This document shows, piece after piece, positions 22,508-35,000 of a stretch of DNA of 64,000 nt. How positions within the stretch are numbered: the stretch's first letter is position 1; each line of letters opens with the position of its first letter. A model generated the notes under the pieces. The model was not told where the DNA came from, did not search any database, and was given only the letters and a program-made list of their open reading frames with translations. The position numbers and the translations under genes are program-made. This DNA is from Cladopsammia gracilis (Eukaryota > Cnidaria > Anthozoa > Scleractinia > Dendrophylliidae), in NCBI GenBank assembly GCA_022457155.1, contig JAJGOT010000003.1, positions 3,150,501 to 3,214,500 of the forward strand, read 5' to 3'.

Positions 22508-23552
22508 TTTAGCGGAGCACTGGCCAGGCCGAAGGCCTGGCTGCGCAGCTCCATACTCATAGAATCTATGCCGTCATTTTTCATGGTCATGGCTAGCGGA
22601 ATGTTTCGCGGGCGCGTGTCCGTCCGCCCACCGTGTCCCACCGTGTTGGAACAACATCCGGGATCTTGAAAGCCAGGCTTTGTTTTTCGCGCGGCCACAC
22701 AGCCGTGAGCTCGGAAAACACTTTAGTTGTTTTGTTGTGTCTAGCGGAGAATTAAAGTCGTTATTTTCCTGCATTTTTTCGCGGTTTGCTACTCAAGACA
22801 GGGATACTAATTAAGGGATACTCAGAAGCCGCTTTAGTGGAAAAAGACGAGCTTTCAGGGATAAAATCTTGCTTCGAGGAACTTCATGTATTACGTTTTT
22901 ATCAATGCGGGAGATTTTTGTTTTCTACGGATTTCAGAACCAGAAGCGGAGATTTGAATTTCCAAGCAAGCGAGGAACTTAAAGGTAAAACAGATTACAG
23001 TTTTCGATGAGAATTTATGTTGATATCAATCTGTGAGTGACTTTTTATTAGTGTTATTGTTAGTTTTGGAGAATTGATTTTAAAACGTGCTTAAATTCAG
23101 TTGTATCGATCTCTTGAATTTCATCGAAGAAAGCTTAAACTCGATGAACTATAATTAACTGGTACGCGTTTTGCTTTTAAACGTAAACTAATGGAGATTT
23201 GAATAAATTTTTTCGAAAGAAGATTGTGTTGTCCATTTTTATGTGTTTATTCATTCATTAGATAGATTGAAAAGCGATTTTATGTAAACAAAACAAGACT
23301 TTGATTTTATAATACAGTTCTATCTTCACTCGCATCGCCTTATGCAAATATGTTTGTGTATTTTTGCAATTTTTGATTTTCAAATCAGTTTCTCGGGCAA
23401 TTTTTGACAAACATAAACTGTATTTTATTCGGAAACTAGTGGTACTAGTTATTCTAGACATAGAAACGTTGTTTTTGTGAACTTTTGTACGGTCTATAAA
23501 ATGTACTGTGCAGACGGTCGCGTTATAAGCTTACTGTTTTTGAGAATTGCTA
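22508..23552 (+). repeat. Dispersed repeat, copy 1 (left part)
   Basis: Aligns collinearly with 26095-27130 (shared TCATTTTTCATGGTCATGGC, CTAGCGGAATGTTTCGCGGG, TACTCAAGACA, ACTTTTGTACGGTCTA). It resumes at 25266-25400 after the nested element, where it matches 27130-27260. Confidence 0.8.
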
Positions 23553-25265
23553 CTACCATTTTCGAGCTACCGTGAACGGCAAACTTTTTTCCGCGTTATT
23601 ACATGCTTACAGTGCGGCTAGTGTTACCGGGGTCACCAAGACAAAGTTAACCAATCACAAAGCAGAACGGGGACAATAGATTCCAACATTTTTAACTTCA
23701 GCCAATAAAATGCCGAGTACAGAACAATGAAATTTCAACTTGTTCACTCGTGAAGCTTATGTTGAATAAAACTTTAGCTAGCGTTGACTTTTCGATTTAA
23801 AAATTTGAGTAGTTTCACATGCTACATGAATGAATGTCATGTGTCATGCAAGTGAGCGAGAACTGATTTCAAACTGTATGAAAACAGTGAACGCAACAGC
23901 CGTATGTGTGGGCAAATTGCGTGGCGGATTTGAATTCTCGGAAAAATAACAACTCAACCGCCGGCTGTTTGCAAATGTTACAAGGTAAACTGCCAGCGTA
24001 GCATATATAAGCATTTATTTTCTAACCGTTTGAAAAAGAGCGGCTCCTTCATTTCAATTTTTCTTAATTGAATTGTTGTCAGAATTTTTTCCGTTGCAGA
24101 TTTTCTTTGCGGTTTGAGCACTAGATGGGTTTCTTTAATCTCCCAAGGCGGTCGTGACGGTTTTGAAGAAATCATTTTGGTGAAAGTATTAAAAGTCTAT
24201 ATTTGTATATGCCAAAAAAAAAAGAAATAATTATTAACCAAACCTCGAACTCTGTGAAAAAAAATATTCTAGTCTGACGGTTGAGTTTTTTTTTGTCAGG
24301 AATTCATCACGAGGGAGTTCAGTGGATTTACTGTTTTGAATCGTCTGGAAATTAATAACTCAACTGACGAACCGCTGTAATATTGATGGATTTTCCGGCA
24401 GTGAAATATATGTTGAAGAAAGCGCCGTTTCTATAAGACGATACTCTTTTTATGCAGTTTTGAATTTCTCTTTTACTTAATTTTATTTTAGCTTAATCCG
24501 AGTGCAGGAACCTAACGCGTGGAACTCAAAGCGCATAAAACTTAATTAACCACGACGGCGAACAAGCCGTGTTTTCGTTATTTTGAAATCCGTAGGTCAC
24601 TTAGGAATATCTTCTTTCGCCGTCGTCAAGTGTATTTATTTTCCAACTCCGCCGTTGACGCCGTAGAGAAAACTCAGTGAATCTGTTACGAGTGAATAAA
24701 TTATTTTAAATCCACCACCAGCACTTTTATTTGTGTAGACATACGGTACAGCCGTCGCATTACATATTTTCACACAGTTTGGAGTTTCTCTTTCATTTGA
24801 ATCGCCGATATTTACCTTCCAAATCGCGCTGTTAAAATAAGTCAAGTTCAAAAGGGATGGAATCGAAGTTAAACTTGTATTGATCTGTTTTGATGGCGAA
24901 CGAACAAGTTGAAATTTCATTGTTCTGTACTCGACTTTTCATTGGCTAAAGTAAAAAATGTTGGAATCTATTGTTCTCGTTCTGTTTTGCGATTGGTTAA
25001 CTTTGTCTGGGTGACCCCGGTAACAGTAGCCGCACTGTAAAACGTTCAAGTTTGTCTGGTCAAACTGTTGCGTTTTAGAGGGGTTTACATGTCAAAGTTT
25101 GACAGCTCCGCCTCAATTGAGGCAATTTGAGGCGGAGCTGTCAAAATTTGACATGTAAACACCTCTAAAACGCAACAGTTTGACAGGACAAACTTGAACG
25201 TTTTAAGCATGTAACAACGCGGAAAAAAAGTTTGCCGTTCACGGTAGCTCGAAAATGGTTACCGT
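23553..25265. mobile_element. Nested long-TIR element, about 1.7 kb
   Basis: TIRs of roughly 200 bp start ACCATTTTCGAGCTACCGTG at the left and end in the complement at the right, followed inward by GTTAACCAATCACAAAGCAG and its mate. It interrupts repeat copy 1: copy 2 at 27120-27140 runs straight through the corresponding site. No long ORF inside, so non-autonomous. Its right TIR is itself split by the palindrome at 25041-25205. Confidence 0.8.
25041..25205. mobile_element. 165-bp palindromic MITE nested in a TIR
   Basis: Nearly perfect palindrome (AACGTTCAAGTTTGTC... and its complement, with a central TTGAGGC). It sits inside the right TIR of the 23553-25265 element. Comparison with the intact left TIR (CATGCTTACAGTGC) shows that TAA has been duplicated around it. 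A TAA duplication fits PIF/Harbinger-type MITEs. Confidence 0.8.
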
Positions 25266-25507
25266 AGTAAAATTGAAAATAGTCCGTTCGTCAATTTCAA
25301 TTCTTGTGCTTCCAACCTTTCACCTTAGTTAAGTTTTACCTTAGTTAAGTTTCACCTTAGTTAAGCTTGTTCAAAGTGCGACGCTGTTAGGCTTGGGCTA
25401 TGTATATATATTATTCAAATGCAAATAAAACTCATCTTCATATGAAAGGTTGTGCACCTAGCCTCGCTTTGACAACGAGGCATAACGTAACTCGGAAATG
25501 GCCTATT

Positions 25508-26094
25508 TATTGCAATTTGCATTTGTCTAAACCTTTTAGATACATTTGCGTTAAAAAAGCGGAAAAGAAATATAAAAATTTGCGTCGTGTTGGCACTTTA
25601 ACTTGGATATGACATTCTTGAATGTCCAAAATGTTTCATTTTGCCGTCTGTTTGATTTTATTCGTGAAGTTCATAATGAACAGTGAAGCCCATAAGCACG
25701 ATCCCAAACGCTTTACTGCTTCTGAATTCTTCGTAGCTCACTTTGTACTTTAGTACTCTTTATACTGTTGATACAATTTTCCCATCAATTTCTGGCGGAA
25801 ACTGTAAAAGGGCTGACAATAAAGCAAACCAGTTTTGAGACTATATGCAAACAAGAAAAACAACTCTTCGAGTAGTGAAGTAGTGCTTTAAGAAGCTTTA
25901 AGTGTCTTTTAAGTGTCCCTAAGGTACGAGAATTAATTTAATATATTGTTATGATTTGTTTTACATGTACAGTCCCTTTTCCGGTCACACTGGGTGATCC
26001 GTTACGAACGTTACTACACTGTACGTCATTTGAAACCTTTATTCAGTCTTTCGCAATCACTCGTGCATGCAAGGTTAACTTTAACTTTTATAGC
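25508..26094. other. Non-coding stretch
   Basis: No supported ORF. The segment ACTTGGATATGACATTCTTG near 25600 recurs inverted near 34480, so part of it is repeat-derived. Confidence 0.4.
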
Positions 26095-27260
26095 TGAGCT
26101 CTCGCGGGCTGAAGGCCCGCTGCGGAGCCCTATACTCATAGAACCCATGCCCGTCATTTTTCATGGTCATGGCTAGCGGAATGTTTCGCGGGCGCGTCGG
26201 TCCGTGTGCCCGCCCGTCACCGTACGCGTTGGGTAGGGCTAACTCGCGGGCGCGTATAACGTCGGAAGACATGCGTGTATGACGCCACACAACATCCGGG
26301 ATCTTAGTAATTTTGAAACCAAAGCGAGGCTTTGTTTTTCGCGCGGCTACATGGACAAATGTCACGTCAGCTAGGAAAACACTTTTGATGTTTTGCTAAG
26401 TTTAGCGGAGAAAACCGATTCAAATTAAAATCGTCATTTCCCTGCATTTTTTCACCGCTGACGGTTTGCTACTCAAGACACGGATACTAATTAAGGAATA
26501 CTCAGAAGCCGCTATAGTGGAAAAAGAAGAGCTTTCAGGGATGAAATTTTGCTTCGAGGAACTTCATACTATTTAATCAATGCGGGGAGGTGTTTCTCAT
26601 TGAAGAAGTTGAGATATAAATAATTTCTTAAAGGTTAAAAAAATTACATAATTGATGTTGATATCAATCTGTGATTGACTGTTTCTTTGTGTCTTGTTAG
26701 TTTAAAGTCGTTTCATGATTTCTTTCATCGAAGACAGCTCGGCCTCGAAGCGCTATATATTAAATGGTTCGCGTTTTGCTTTTAAACAGAAACGTATGGA
26801 GATTTGAACAAAAAATTTCGAAAGAAGATTGTGTTTGTTCATTCATTATATATGTTGAAAAGTGATTTTATGTAAACAAAACCAGACTTGGATTTATAGT
26901 TTTAACTTCACTCGATCGCGTGGCCTTATGCAAATATGTTTGTGTATATTTTACAATTTTGATTTCCAAATCAGTTTCTCGGGCAATTTTGGATAAGCAA
27001 CAGGTGTATTTTATTCGGAAAGTAGTCGTACTAGTTATTCTAGACGGAGAAAAGTTGTTTTTGTGAACTTTTGTACGGTCTAAATGTACTGTGCAGACGG
27101 TCGCGTAATTCTGTTTTTGAGAATTGCTAAAATGGGCTAAAATTGAACAATAGCCTGGTCGTCAGTCTTAATTCTTGTGCTTCCGACCTTTCACCTCAGT
27201 TAAGTTTATCATCGGCTTTCTGTTCAGAGAGCGACGCTGTTAGGCTCAGCCTATCTATAT
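26095..27260 (+). repeat. Dispersed repeat, copy 2
   Basis: Direct copy of 22508-23552 plus 25266-25400, uninterrupted here. It provides the empty site for the element at 23553-25265. No protein-coding evidence. Confidence 0.8.
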
Positions 27261-27574
27261 ATGTATTATTACTTCCATTTATCTGTTGCTCGAAAAGAAC
27301 GAAAACGAAATCGTTATCGAATGGAACTCTCGCCAAACCCGGCAATGACGTAAGTTCCTTTTTCTTGATGTTTCGTTTCGTCATTTTCCTTTTTCTTATG
27401 TTGTAAATAAATCCAATCATCCATGAGCTTGAAGTTGCTATATCAACTGATATGACGTCACTAACACTTCGCCTCAGGCCATAAACCACTTGAAAATAAC
27501 CACTTTTTACTATTTTGCAACCGAATTTATAAATCGTGCGCTTGGCTTGTAGCCAAGGGCACGACTAATTACGT
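27261..27574. other. Non-coding stretch
   Basis: Short opposing frames at 27143-27406 and 27196-27489 have no recognised domain. Nothing else seen. Confidence 0.35.
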
Positions 27575-27819
27575 CTCAAATTTGCATATCAGGCTGAGCA
27601 AACGGTCGTGACAGTCACGGTTGGTACATGGGTGGATAAGGTATTCTAAGTGGCCAAAATTGCGTTTTTTTGTCATATGTTTCATGTCTTTTTATAGAAA
27701 CGCGTAATGCTCGCGCTATGTACAGTGGGGTGTGCTTCAAGGCTAGAACACGGTGCGACTGCAGTACCTGAACTAGAGAAAGCAGAACTTTCCCAAACGT
27801 TTTCTGCTCCATCTCTCCC

Positions 27820-28079
27820 AATGGGATGCATGGGCCCTGAAATGTTCTCGTATCCGAAGTACTCGGTTTTCTGTGAAACGGAAGAACTACTTGAACGCCA
27901 AATTCCAGATCGGAGAGTGGTATGGGCAAAAAGCAGATCCCGCAGGTTTTCCCAAAGCTATGCGCACAGCCAAGGATGCTAGTGGTACGCGACGATGTAA
28001 AAGCGTCGAATTTCTAACTCCGCAACAGATCGTCGGCTATTTCGTCCGCCTAGCTGCAAAGAAGAAAATATGCTGGTAG
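27820..28079 (+). pseudogene. Fragment of an unnamed multicopy ORF
   Basis: One frame reads RIRSTRFSVKRKNYLNAKFQ, continues with IGEWYGQKADPAGFPKAMRT and ends FLTPQQIVGYFVRLAAKKK. From memory this resembles the C-terminal part of a protein family expanded in cnidarians and fish that is often associated with transposons. Its function is not known to me. The frame is short and lacks a start, so I treat it as a relic. Confidence 0.4.
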
Positions 28080-29989
28080 ATAAAGACGAAGAAGGAACCG
28101 ACAGTTTGGAAAATGAAACCCACCTCAACAGATGAGAAAGTTGTGACTAACGTTTTAATCCAGAACGCCCATCCAATCATGTACAACACATATAACATAG
28201 ATCTGCGAACTTAGTGTGGAAAAGTCCAAACTTTCATCATTTCCTGTTACAATACTCCAGAAATTTTGTTTCTCATTCTCGTATCAAATATTACATTATA
28301 AAAGCGAAGGAAGCAGCCCCATATTGACATTGCAAAGGGTTGTAAATGGCACACCGACAACAACAATCGTCACCTCATCAGAAAGTGCACAAATGAAGCT
28401 GTTCATCTGAAACATAAGACACCGGAGGGTGTTTTGGACTATCATATATTGTAGAAGCGACGTAGCGCTCGCTTAAGGTGGTTCGATACAGTTTTCTGGA
28501 GACCATACCAACATTTTTCAATCGGCTTTTAAGCGGCCTTCTCCAAGTCAGATCAACGTGAAATTTTCACCACTAACGGGTTTTGAATTGAAGTTTGGCA
28601 AGATATATTTTCTGGTAAAATCGATATTACCATGACAACGATAAACAAGAAACTTAGAAATCAGTAAATTAAAAAGTGAAATTTAGCGCGTTTAAGATTT
28701 CGCATTGAAAATCCCACATAGGCATCTTAAAATATGGTACATGGCATATATATTTTGCAAGAATAAAAAAATACTGTATGTTTGAACTAAAATAAATCGC
28801 AATAACATTTCAAACCGTACTATTTGTGTACTGGTATTAAATTGATCGAGAGATTAACACTGGTTTTGTGAAATTACTTAATGATAATGTCAAAAAGTAG
28901 CTTGATGTTATGTTTGTAAACTTTGAAAGTTTTGCTTACTTTCTCTTTTGCGATCTTGAGAACTACCTTTTTTCCTAACATCACTTCATGTGCAATTTTT
29001 GGGTAATTTTCGATTTTAATGGCTTTTGCTAAAATCTGAGAAACGGCTCGATGGATTTTTTTAAAACATTCACTGTGCATGCTTACCGATATGCAAAATA
29101 TTATCTGAAAGTTTCATTGCCATTGATTCACTGGAACGCTTTTAAATTTAAAGATGAAAACGACGTACGAACCGGCCGAAAAAATGGCGTTACAAATTTA
29201 CTTTTTTAAGTTATGCTTAATAAGGGGTGGACCATTAGAAATCCTGGGAGGGGGGTCAAAAAATTTTCAGTGTATGAATTTTTTTTCGGCCTGAGTTTCC
29301 TGCAGGATTTTTTTTTTGGGGAGGTGCAAGCCTGCAGGTTTTTTTTTTCTCAGATTTTCTTTATAAATGCGTGCAAGCTCCAATTTTTTTTATACTTGGC
29401 CCAATTCATTTTTTGTATAAAACGCTGGAGAGTAGATTGAAGTCAGACTGTCGAACCGTTGCATAAAATATGTGGAGAAATAAGAATTGAGATGGAGTGG
29501 TCGAGCGCCGAAGGCGCGAGCCGCTAGGGGGGTGTGGGGGCATGACCCACCAAAAAATTTTGAAATCTTGATGCTCTGAAACTCCATTTCTAGTGTTCTG
29601 AGACAACAATTTCTGTCAAAAATGTTTGGCGAATTGATGTGGCTTTTCGTCGCTTTGCGTCTCTTTGTGTGGCTCCACATACAAGTACTCGATTTCATTT
29701 TATATTTCTTGCTGTTTCTTTAGTTTATCTGGATATCAGAGTTAAGTATACGCAATTTCGTCTTTTTGTATAGTAAGTATTACGAGAATTTGACGAAAAT
29801 GACAGAACCGAATATCAAAATCGGGATTTTTCCTATCCCGATCACATATTGGTCGGGATTCGGGATTTTCAAGCAAAAATCGGGGTAATCTCGACGAAAT
29901 CGGGACGGTTGGACAATTTGTAGAGCAGGTTACATATTTGATGATGTTTACAGTGTTTTCAAATATGTACATAAACAAGGTTTTGGTTA

Positions 29990-30214
29990 TTTAACAACTA
30001 TTCACCGAAGTGGAGGTGCCGGGTAGTGGTGGATATATATACTGAAACAGTGACATAATATAACGAAAATGATGCTTTTTAACTCATTTATTCCTGTCAA
30101 TTAACGATTACAATTTTTCGCGCGCAAATTGCTGGGAGGTGAATATTCCGAGTTTCAGTAGCCAATCCGAGCGCGCCAACAATGCTATCCACTGTTTCAG
30201 TATACATGTATACT
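29990..30214. mobile_element. Short element inserted in one arm only
   Basis: It begins near TTAACAACTATTCACCGAAG and is absent from the corresponding site in the right arm, so it was inserted after the inverted duplication. The internal motif GTGGTGGATATAT recalls a common dispersed cnidarian repeat (from memory). Confidence 0.5.
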
Positions 30215-30265
30215 AAATTAAGATATCGGTATATGTACCAGATAGACCTTTGAGGCAGTTTAAAA

Positions 30266-30266
<1 letters not shown>

Positions 30267-30296
<30 letters not shown>

Positions 30297-30299
30297 ATA
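30267..30299. repeat. (AAAT)n microsatellite
   Basis: Run of AAAT units; a shorter counterpart lies at 30923-30939 in the other arm. Confidence 0.85.
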
Positions 30300-30772
30300 T
30301 CATATATGTATATATAGCCGGTAAGCTTGCAGGATTTTATTTTTTTATGGTCAACTGCTTGCAGGAATTTTTTTTGAGACAATTTTCCTTTGCAGGATTT
30401 TTTTTTTGGTAATTGTCACCCCCCCTCCCAAGATTTCTAATGGTCCGCCCCTAATGATTTCAAATCAATGCGCACTGCATTCCTCCGTGATTTATACTTT
30501 CGTTGTGATCTGTTGTGCATCTATTATTATCTATATTCGAGCATGATTGTACCTTATTACTCTCCTTGCTACTTTCCAGATTCCCTTAAGTCTCTTTTTA
30601 GGATTATTTTGAGCAATAAATGCCCTTTTGCGTTTTGAAAACGCTTTTACAGCAGGCGTTTTGAACGCAACAGAAAACAGATGCAAAGAAATTTGCATAA
30701 AAGAGCGTACATTGCAATGTTTCAATCACGGAAGAATGTAGTGCGCATTGATTTGAAATTATTACTGAGAAT

Positions 30773-31807
30773 AAGGGGCGGACCATTAGAAATCTTGGGA
30801 GGGGGGGTGACAATTACCAAAAAAAAAAATCCTGCAAAGGAAAATTGTCTCAAAAAAAATTCCTGCAAGCAGTTGACCATTAAAAAATAAAATCCTGCAA
30901 GCTAACTGGCTATATATACATATATTTATTTATTTATTTTAAACTGGAACATATGAGAGTATGACATGCTCTCTGGTAGTAAAATTCATCAAAAAGCAAC
31001 TTCAGGTTGACTCAAATGCTGTCAAAAATTACCTGCCTCAAAGGTCTATCTGGTACATGTACCAATATCTTAATATAACCAAAACCTTGTTTATGTACAT
31101 ATTTGAAAACACTGTAAACATGAAATATGTAACCTGCTCTACTACACACAAGTATTTTTTAAATACATTACAGATTGTCCAACCGTCCTGATTTCCTCGA
31201 GATTACCCCAATTTTGCTTGAAAATGAAATTCTGTCATTTTCGTCAAATTATCATAATACTTACTATACAAAAAGACGAAATTGCGTATACTCAACTCTG
31301 ATATCCAGATAAACTATAGAAACAGCAAGAAAAATAAAATGAAATCGAGTACTTGTATGTGGAGCCACACAAAGAGACGCAAAGCGACGAGAAGCCACAT
31401 CAATTTGCCAAACATTTTTGACAGAAATTGTTGCCTCAGAACACTAGAAATGGAGTTTCAGAGCATCAAGATTTCAAAATTTTCTGGTGGGGCATGCCCC
31501 CAAACCCCCCTAGCGGCTTGCGCCTTCGGCGCTCGACCACTCCTTCTCCCCATTTTTTATGCAAAGGTTCGACAGTCTGACTTAAATCTACTCTCCAGCG
31601 TTTAATACCAAAAATGGATTGGGCCATTAGTATAAAAAAAATTTGGGGCTTGCACGCATTTATAAAGAAGATCTCAAAAAAAAAAAAAACCTGCAGGCTT
31701 GCACCTCTCTCAAAAAAAAATCCTGCAGGAAACTCAGGCCGAAAAAAAAATTCATACACTGAAAAATTTTTGACCCCCCTCCCAGGATTTCTAATGGTCC
31801 ACCCCTA
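30773..31807. mobile_element. TIR-bounded segment in the right palindrome arm
   Basis: Inverted counterpart of 29223-30453 with the same end motif (GGACCATTAGAAATC). No coding capacity. Confidence 0.65.
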
Positions 31808-32540
31808 ACTTAAAAAAAGTAAATTGTAACGCCATTTTTTCGGCCGGTTCGTACGTCGTCTTCGTCTTTAAATTTAAAGGCGTTCCAGTGAATCAATGGC
31901 AATGAAACTTTCAGATAATATTTTGCACATCGGTAAGCATGCACAGTGAATGTTTTAAAAAAATCCATCGAGCCGTTTCTCAGATTTTTGCAAAAGCCAT
32001 TAAAATCGAAAATTACCCAAAAATTGCACATGATGCGATGTTAGGAAAAAAGGTAGTTCTCACGATCGCAAAAGAGAAAGTAAACAAAACTTTCAAGGTT
32101 TACAAACATAACATCAAGCTACTTTTTGACATTATCATTAAGTAATTTCACAAAACCAGTGTTAATCTCTCGATCAATTTAATACCAGTACACAAATAAT
32201 AAGGTTTGAAATGTTATTGCGATTTATTTTAATTCAAACATACAGAATTTTTTTATTCTTGCAAAATGTATATGCCATATACCATATTTTAAGATGCCTA
32301 TGTGGGATTTTCAATGCGAAATCTTAAACGCGCTAAATTTCACTTTTACTGATTTCTAAGTTTCTTGTTTATCGTTGTCATGGTAATATCGATTTTACCA
32401 GAAAATATATCTTGCCAAACTTCAATTCAAAACCAGTTAGTGGTGAAAATTTCACGTTGATCTGGCTTGGACAAGACCGCTTAAAAGCCGATTGAAAAAT
32501 GTTGGTACGGTCTCCAGAAAACTGTATCGAACCACCTTAA

Positions 32541-33499
32541 AGTGAAATAATGAAATTATGTATGTATGATAGATGGGAGGTACTGTTGTAATTGGAAGGT
32601 TTGAAATAAATTTGTTGTTGTTTGTTGTTGTTGTAAAAACCCCTAAGAATTCAGAACGCCGCAGATTCTTTGTTCCATGGTTTCCTAATTTTCTTTCTAG
32701 GACCAGTAGTCCATAAAGGTGTTTTAGAGTTAAATGCCTTATAGCACTCCTACATACACTCAAAAAAATATCACATCAGTTTCTTTTCTTTTCATCATAT
32801 TAGCATTAATTAATTAATAAATTAATCGATTATATTTTTTAATGCTGTGCATAAACGTGCTGTGCATTGTTCTCTTCCGCTAGTTTTTAATGTGTTTTTA
32901 ACTTCATTTTATTGTGTTTATTTTTTTTCGTCTGCAATTTTTCGCAGGAATTGATTTCTTATTGGCCCGACCTTCCCTTGAAAAACAGTAAAAGGTAAAA
33001 CCAGAGCAAGACGTGATGAGCGGATAGCGCGAGTCATGTATGTATCGGCTAAAGAGAAGATTAACCGAAATATTTCTGGACAATGAAGGAGGAATGTTCC
33101 TCTCACAACTGAAGCATTGTTGATTGTCGCACTGTAGAAATGAAACTAGGGCTGGCCTGCATGTCTTTGTTGTTGTTTTACTGTAGCAGTCCAGTCAGAT
33201 ACCAGAAGCGGAAGTAGAAGACTTTATAAAACTCTAAAAATTAAAACATTGGCAAGTAAATGGATCAAAATTTCTTAATCTTCGTACCTGCGTTTTCGTT
33301 TGAAAGATTATTTGTGCAGCTTAACATGTGAAATCCAGGCCGACAACATCCACCCCAACCCAACCCCACCCATGTAATAAATATTGGTTTTCTGTTAATA
33401 CTGTATTTTAAAACCCACGATATATCTTTCCTGCTTTGAACTGTATTAATTGGACTTCCGAACAACAATCGTCAAACTTCAAGAAAAAATATGGAATTC
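32541..33499. other. Non-coding stretch inside the outer pair
   Basis: A short (TTG)n run at about 32610-32635. No gene or further repeat recognised. Confidence 0.4.
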
Positions 33500-33621
33500 T
33501 GGCCACTGAGAATACCTTAATATCCACCCTGTGTACCAACCGTGACTGTCACGAACGCTTGCTCAGCCTGATATGCAAATTTGAGACCTAATTTGCATAT
33601 AGTCTCAAAATGTTCACGATT

Positions 33622-34232
33622 ATGCACCTGTCAATGGTTTCCCGGGGGGGGGGGGGGGGGGGGTGTAGGGTATCGGGCATACCCACGTGGTTTGACATTT
33701 TTCCTTTAAAGTTTGGTCAGTTTTGTCACCCTGGGGCAAATATATCCATTCAAATTCCCCCACCCTAAGGAAATTCTGTAAAATACCCAAACAACGTAAT
33801 TAAAAGAATCTTATTGAAATCGTCAAAAGTAAGAGACTGGCATTTTTTACACGGTTCTAATCACATCCAAATTACTTCACTTAACGCCAGCGGGCGAAAA
33901 AAAAGAAGTAAAGTTTTTAAACATAAAAGATTGGAGAAATATGGTAAATAACTCTTCACTCACCTTCTCAATCCTGTGAATGCCCACGTCACCGAACGCG
34001 CCAAAATGTCGGGTTCGATGGTGGATTTTACGTTGTTTATGGTACTTCTACTGTCCCCATCAACCCAATGTTGACAATCTTTCCGACCCTGGGGCAACAC
34101 AAACTTGTTAAATTCCCAACCCAGGGTAGGCAATTTAATGTCAAACCCCGTGGGTACGGTATGCCCGATATCCCCCCACGGGGGCCCGGGGGCCCGGGGG
34201 CCCGGGGGAAACCATTGGCAGGTGCATTATGC
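33622..34232. mobile_element. 610-bp MITE with G-rich ends
   Basis: Ends are ATGCACCTGTCAATGGTTTC at the left and the complement of ATGCACCTGCCAATGGTTTC at the right. Subterminal matches continue (ATCGGGCATACC, ACCCTGGGGCAA). A 20-base G run lies at 33644-33663 in the left TIR, and the right TIR carries repeats of GGGGGCCC at the same place. No coding capacity. Confidence 0.8.
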
Positions 34233-35000
34233 AAGGATGGAAAACTGGGAACACCTACTTGAACTGCATGTAGTTCGCTTATTGTCAGCCTTTTATAGTT
34301 TCCGCCTGAAATCTGGGGAAAAATTGTATGAACAGTACAAAGAGTACGAAAGTGCAAAGTAAGCTACGAAGAATTCAGCGAAAATTACAGCGTTTTTGAT
34401 CGTGGCTACGGACTTCACTGATCAGTCACTGTTCATGATAAACTGAACAGAAGGCAAATGAACAAAACACTTTGGACATTCAAGAATGTCATATCCAAGT
34501 TACGGTTTGTATATTTCCATTGTTGTTTGGCGTCAGAGTTTAATTGCCAATTTTTGTTGTTGGTCACGCATACATAAGATGGCGTGATTCACGATTTTCA
34601 ACAATTTCTTAAAAATCCCAAATTCAGTTCCCCAAACTAAACTTTACATATTTTGAAAGATAGTCAACTCTAGTATTGTCATTCTTAACAAAGGCACATG
34701 CTCAAAATCATCGTTGTTTTCGCCTACCGTTTTACGGAGCACGGGAGAGCCATAAGCTTTTGACTTCCCTTGAATACTTAGATTAATCTATTTTTTTATG
34801 AAATCATGGTGTTTTAATAGACTATGACAGATTATACAACAAATTGGAACTATGACAGCTTTTTCTAGCGCAGTGGCTTTGGTACGCGAGTCGAGTGAAT
34901 CATGACTTTATTCAACTCAGTTGGCATGTGTTTGGGATCGCCAAATTGTGCCCTGAGTTGATAACGACTTTCTTCGTTTTTCTCGGAAACAAATAGATAA
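34233..35000. repeat. Dispersed-repeat fragments
   Basis: 34475-34700 is an inverted relative of 21770-21990 and 25600-25625, and 34683-34800 is an inverted relative of 16135-16250. Together they suggest one longer dispersed family. No gene seen. Confidence 0.55.

Larger units (their letters stand above)
22429..25507. mobile_element. Inverted-repeat-bounded composite region, about 3.1 kb
   Basis: Inverted copies of about 72 bp mark both ends (22429-22502 and 25437-25507; core TTGTCAAAGCGAGGCTAGGT). Inside are copy 1 of a repeat also present at 26095-27260 and a second TIR element at 23553-25265. No transposase-like ORF. The end repeats could be true TIRs or two separate insertions of one short element. 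Confidence 0.6.
29223..30453. mobile_element. TIR-bounded segment in the left palindrome arm
   Basis: Ends are AGGGGTGGACCATTAGAAAT and, inverted, AGGGGCGGACCATTAGAAAT. The mirror segment in the right arm has the same ends (30773-31807). It looks like an element that was present before the arm was duplicated. No transposase found. Confidence 0.65.
28477..32540. repeat. Near-palindrome of about 4.06 kb
   Basis: The sequence from 28477 (TTAAGGTGGTTCGATACAGT) reads inward as the complement of 32540 back to the centre near 30610. Matching checkpoints: 28560/32450, 29240/31790, 29760/31280, 29950/31110, 30250/31060, 30480/30735. Each arm is about 1.9-2.0 kb, with a central spacer of about 220 bp. 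Differences: the left arm has about 220 bp extra at 29990-30214 and a longer AAAT run, and the right arm has extra sequence at about 30945-31035. No intact coding sequence. It could be a giant foldback element or an inverted duplication. Confidence 0.85.
27575..33585. mobile_element. Outer inverted-repeat pair bounding 6 kb
   Basis: Left arm about 27575-27662 and right arm about 33500-33585 are inverted copies (shared TCAAATTTGCATATCAGGCT and GTGACAGTCACGGTTGGTAC). The sequence between the arms apart from the inner palindrome (27665-28476 and 32545-33490) is not self-complementary, so the palindrome looks like a later insertion into an older TIR element or between two repeat copies. Confidence 0.6.
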
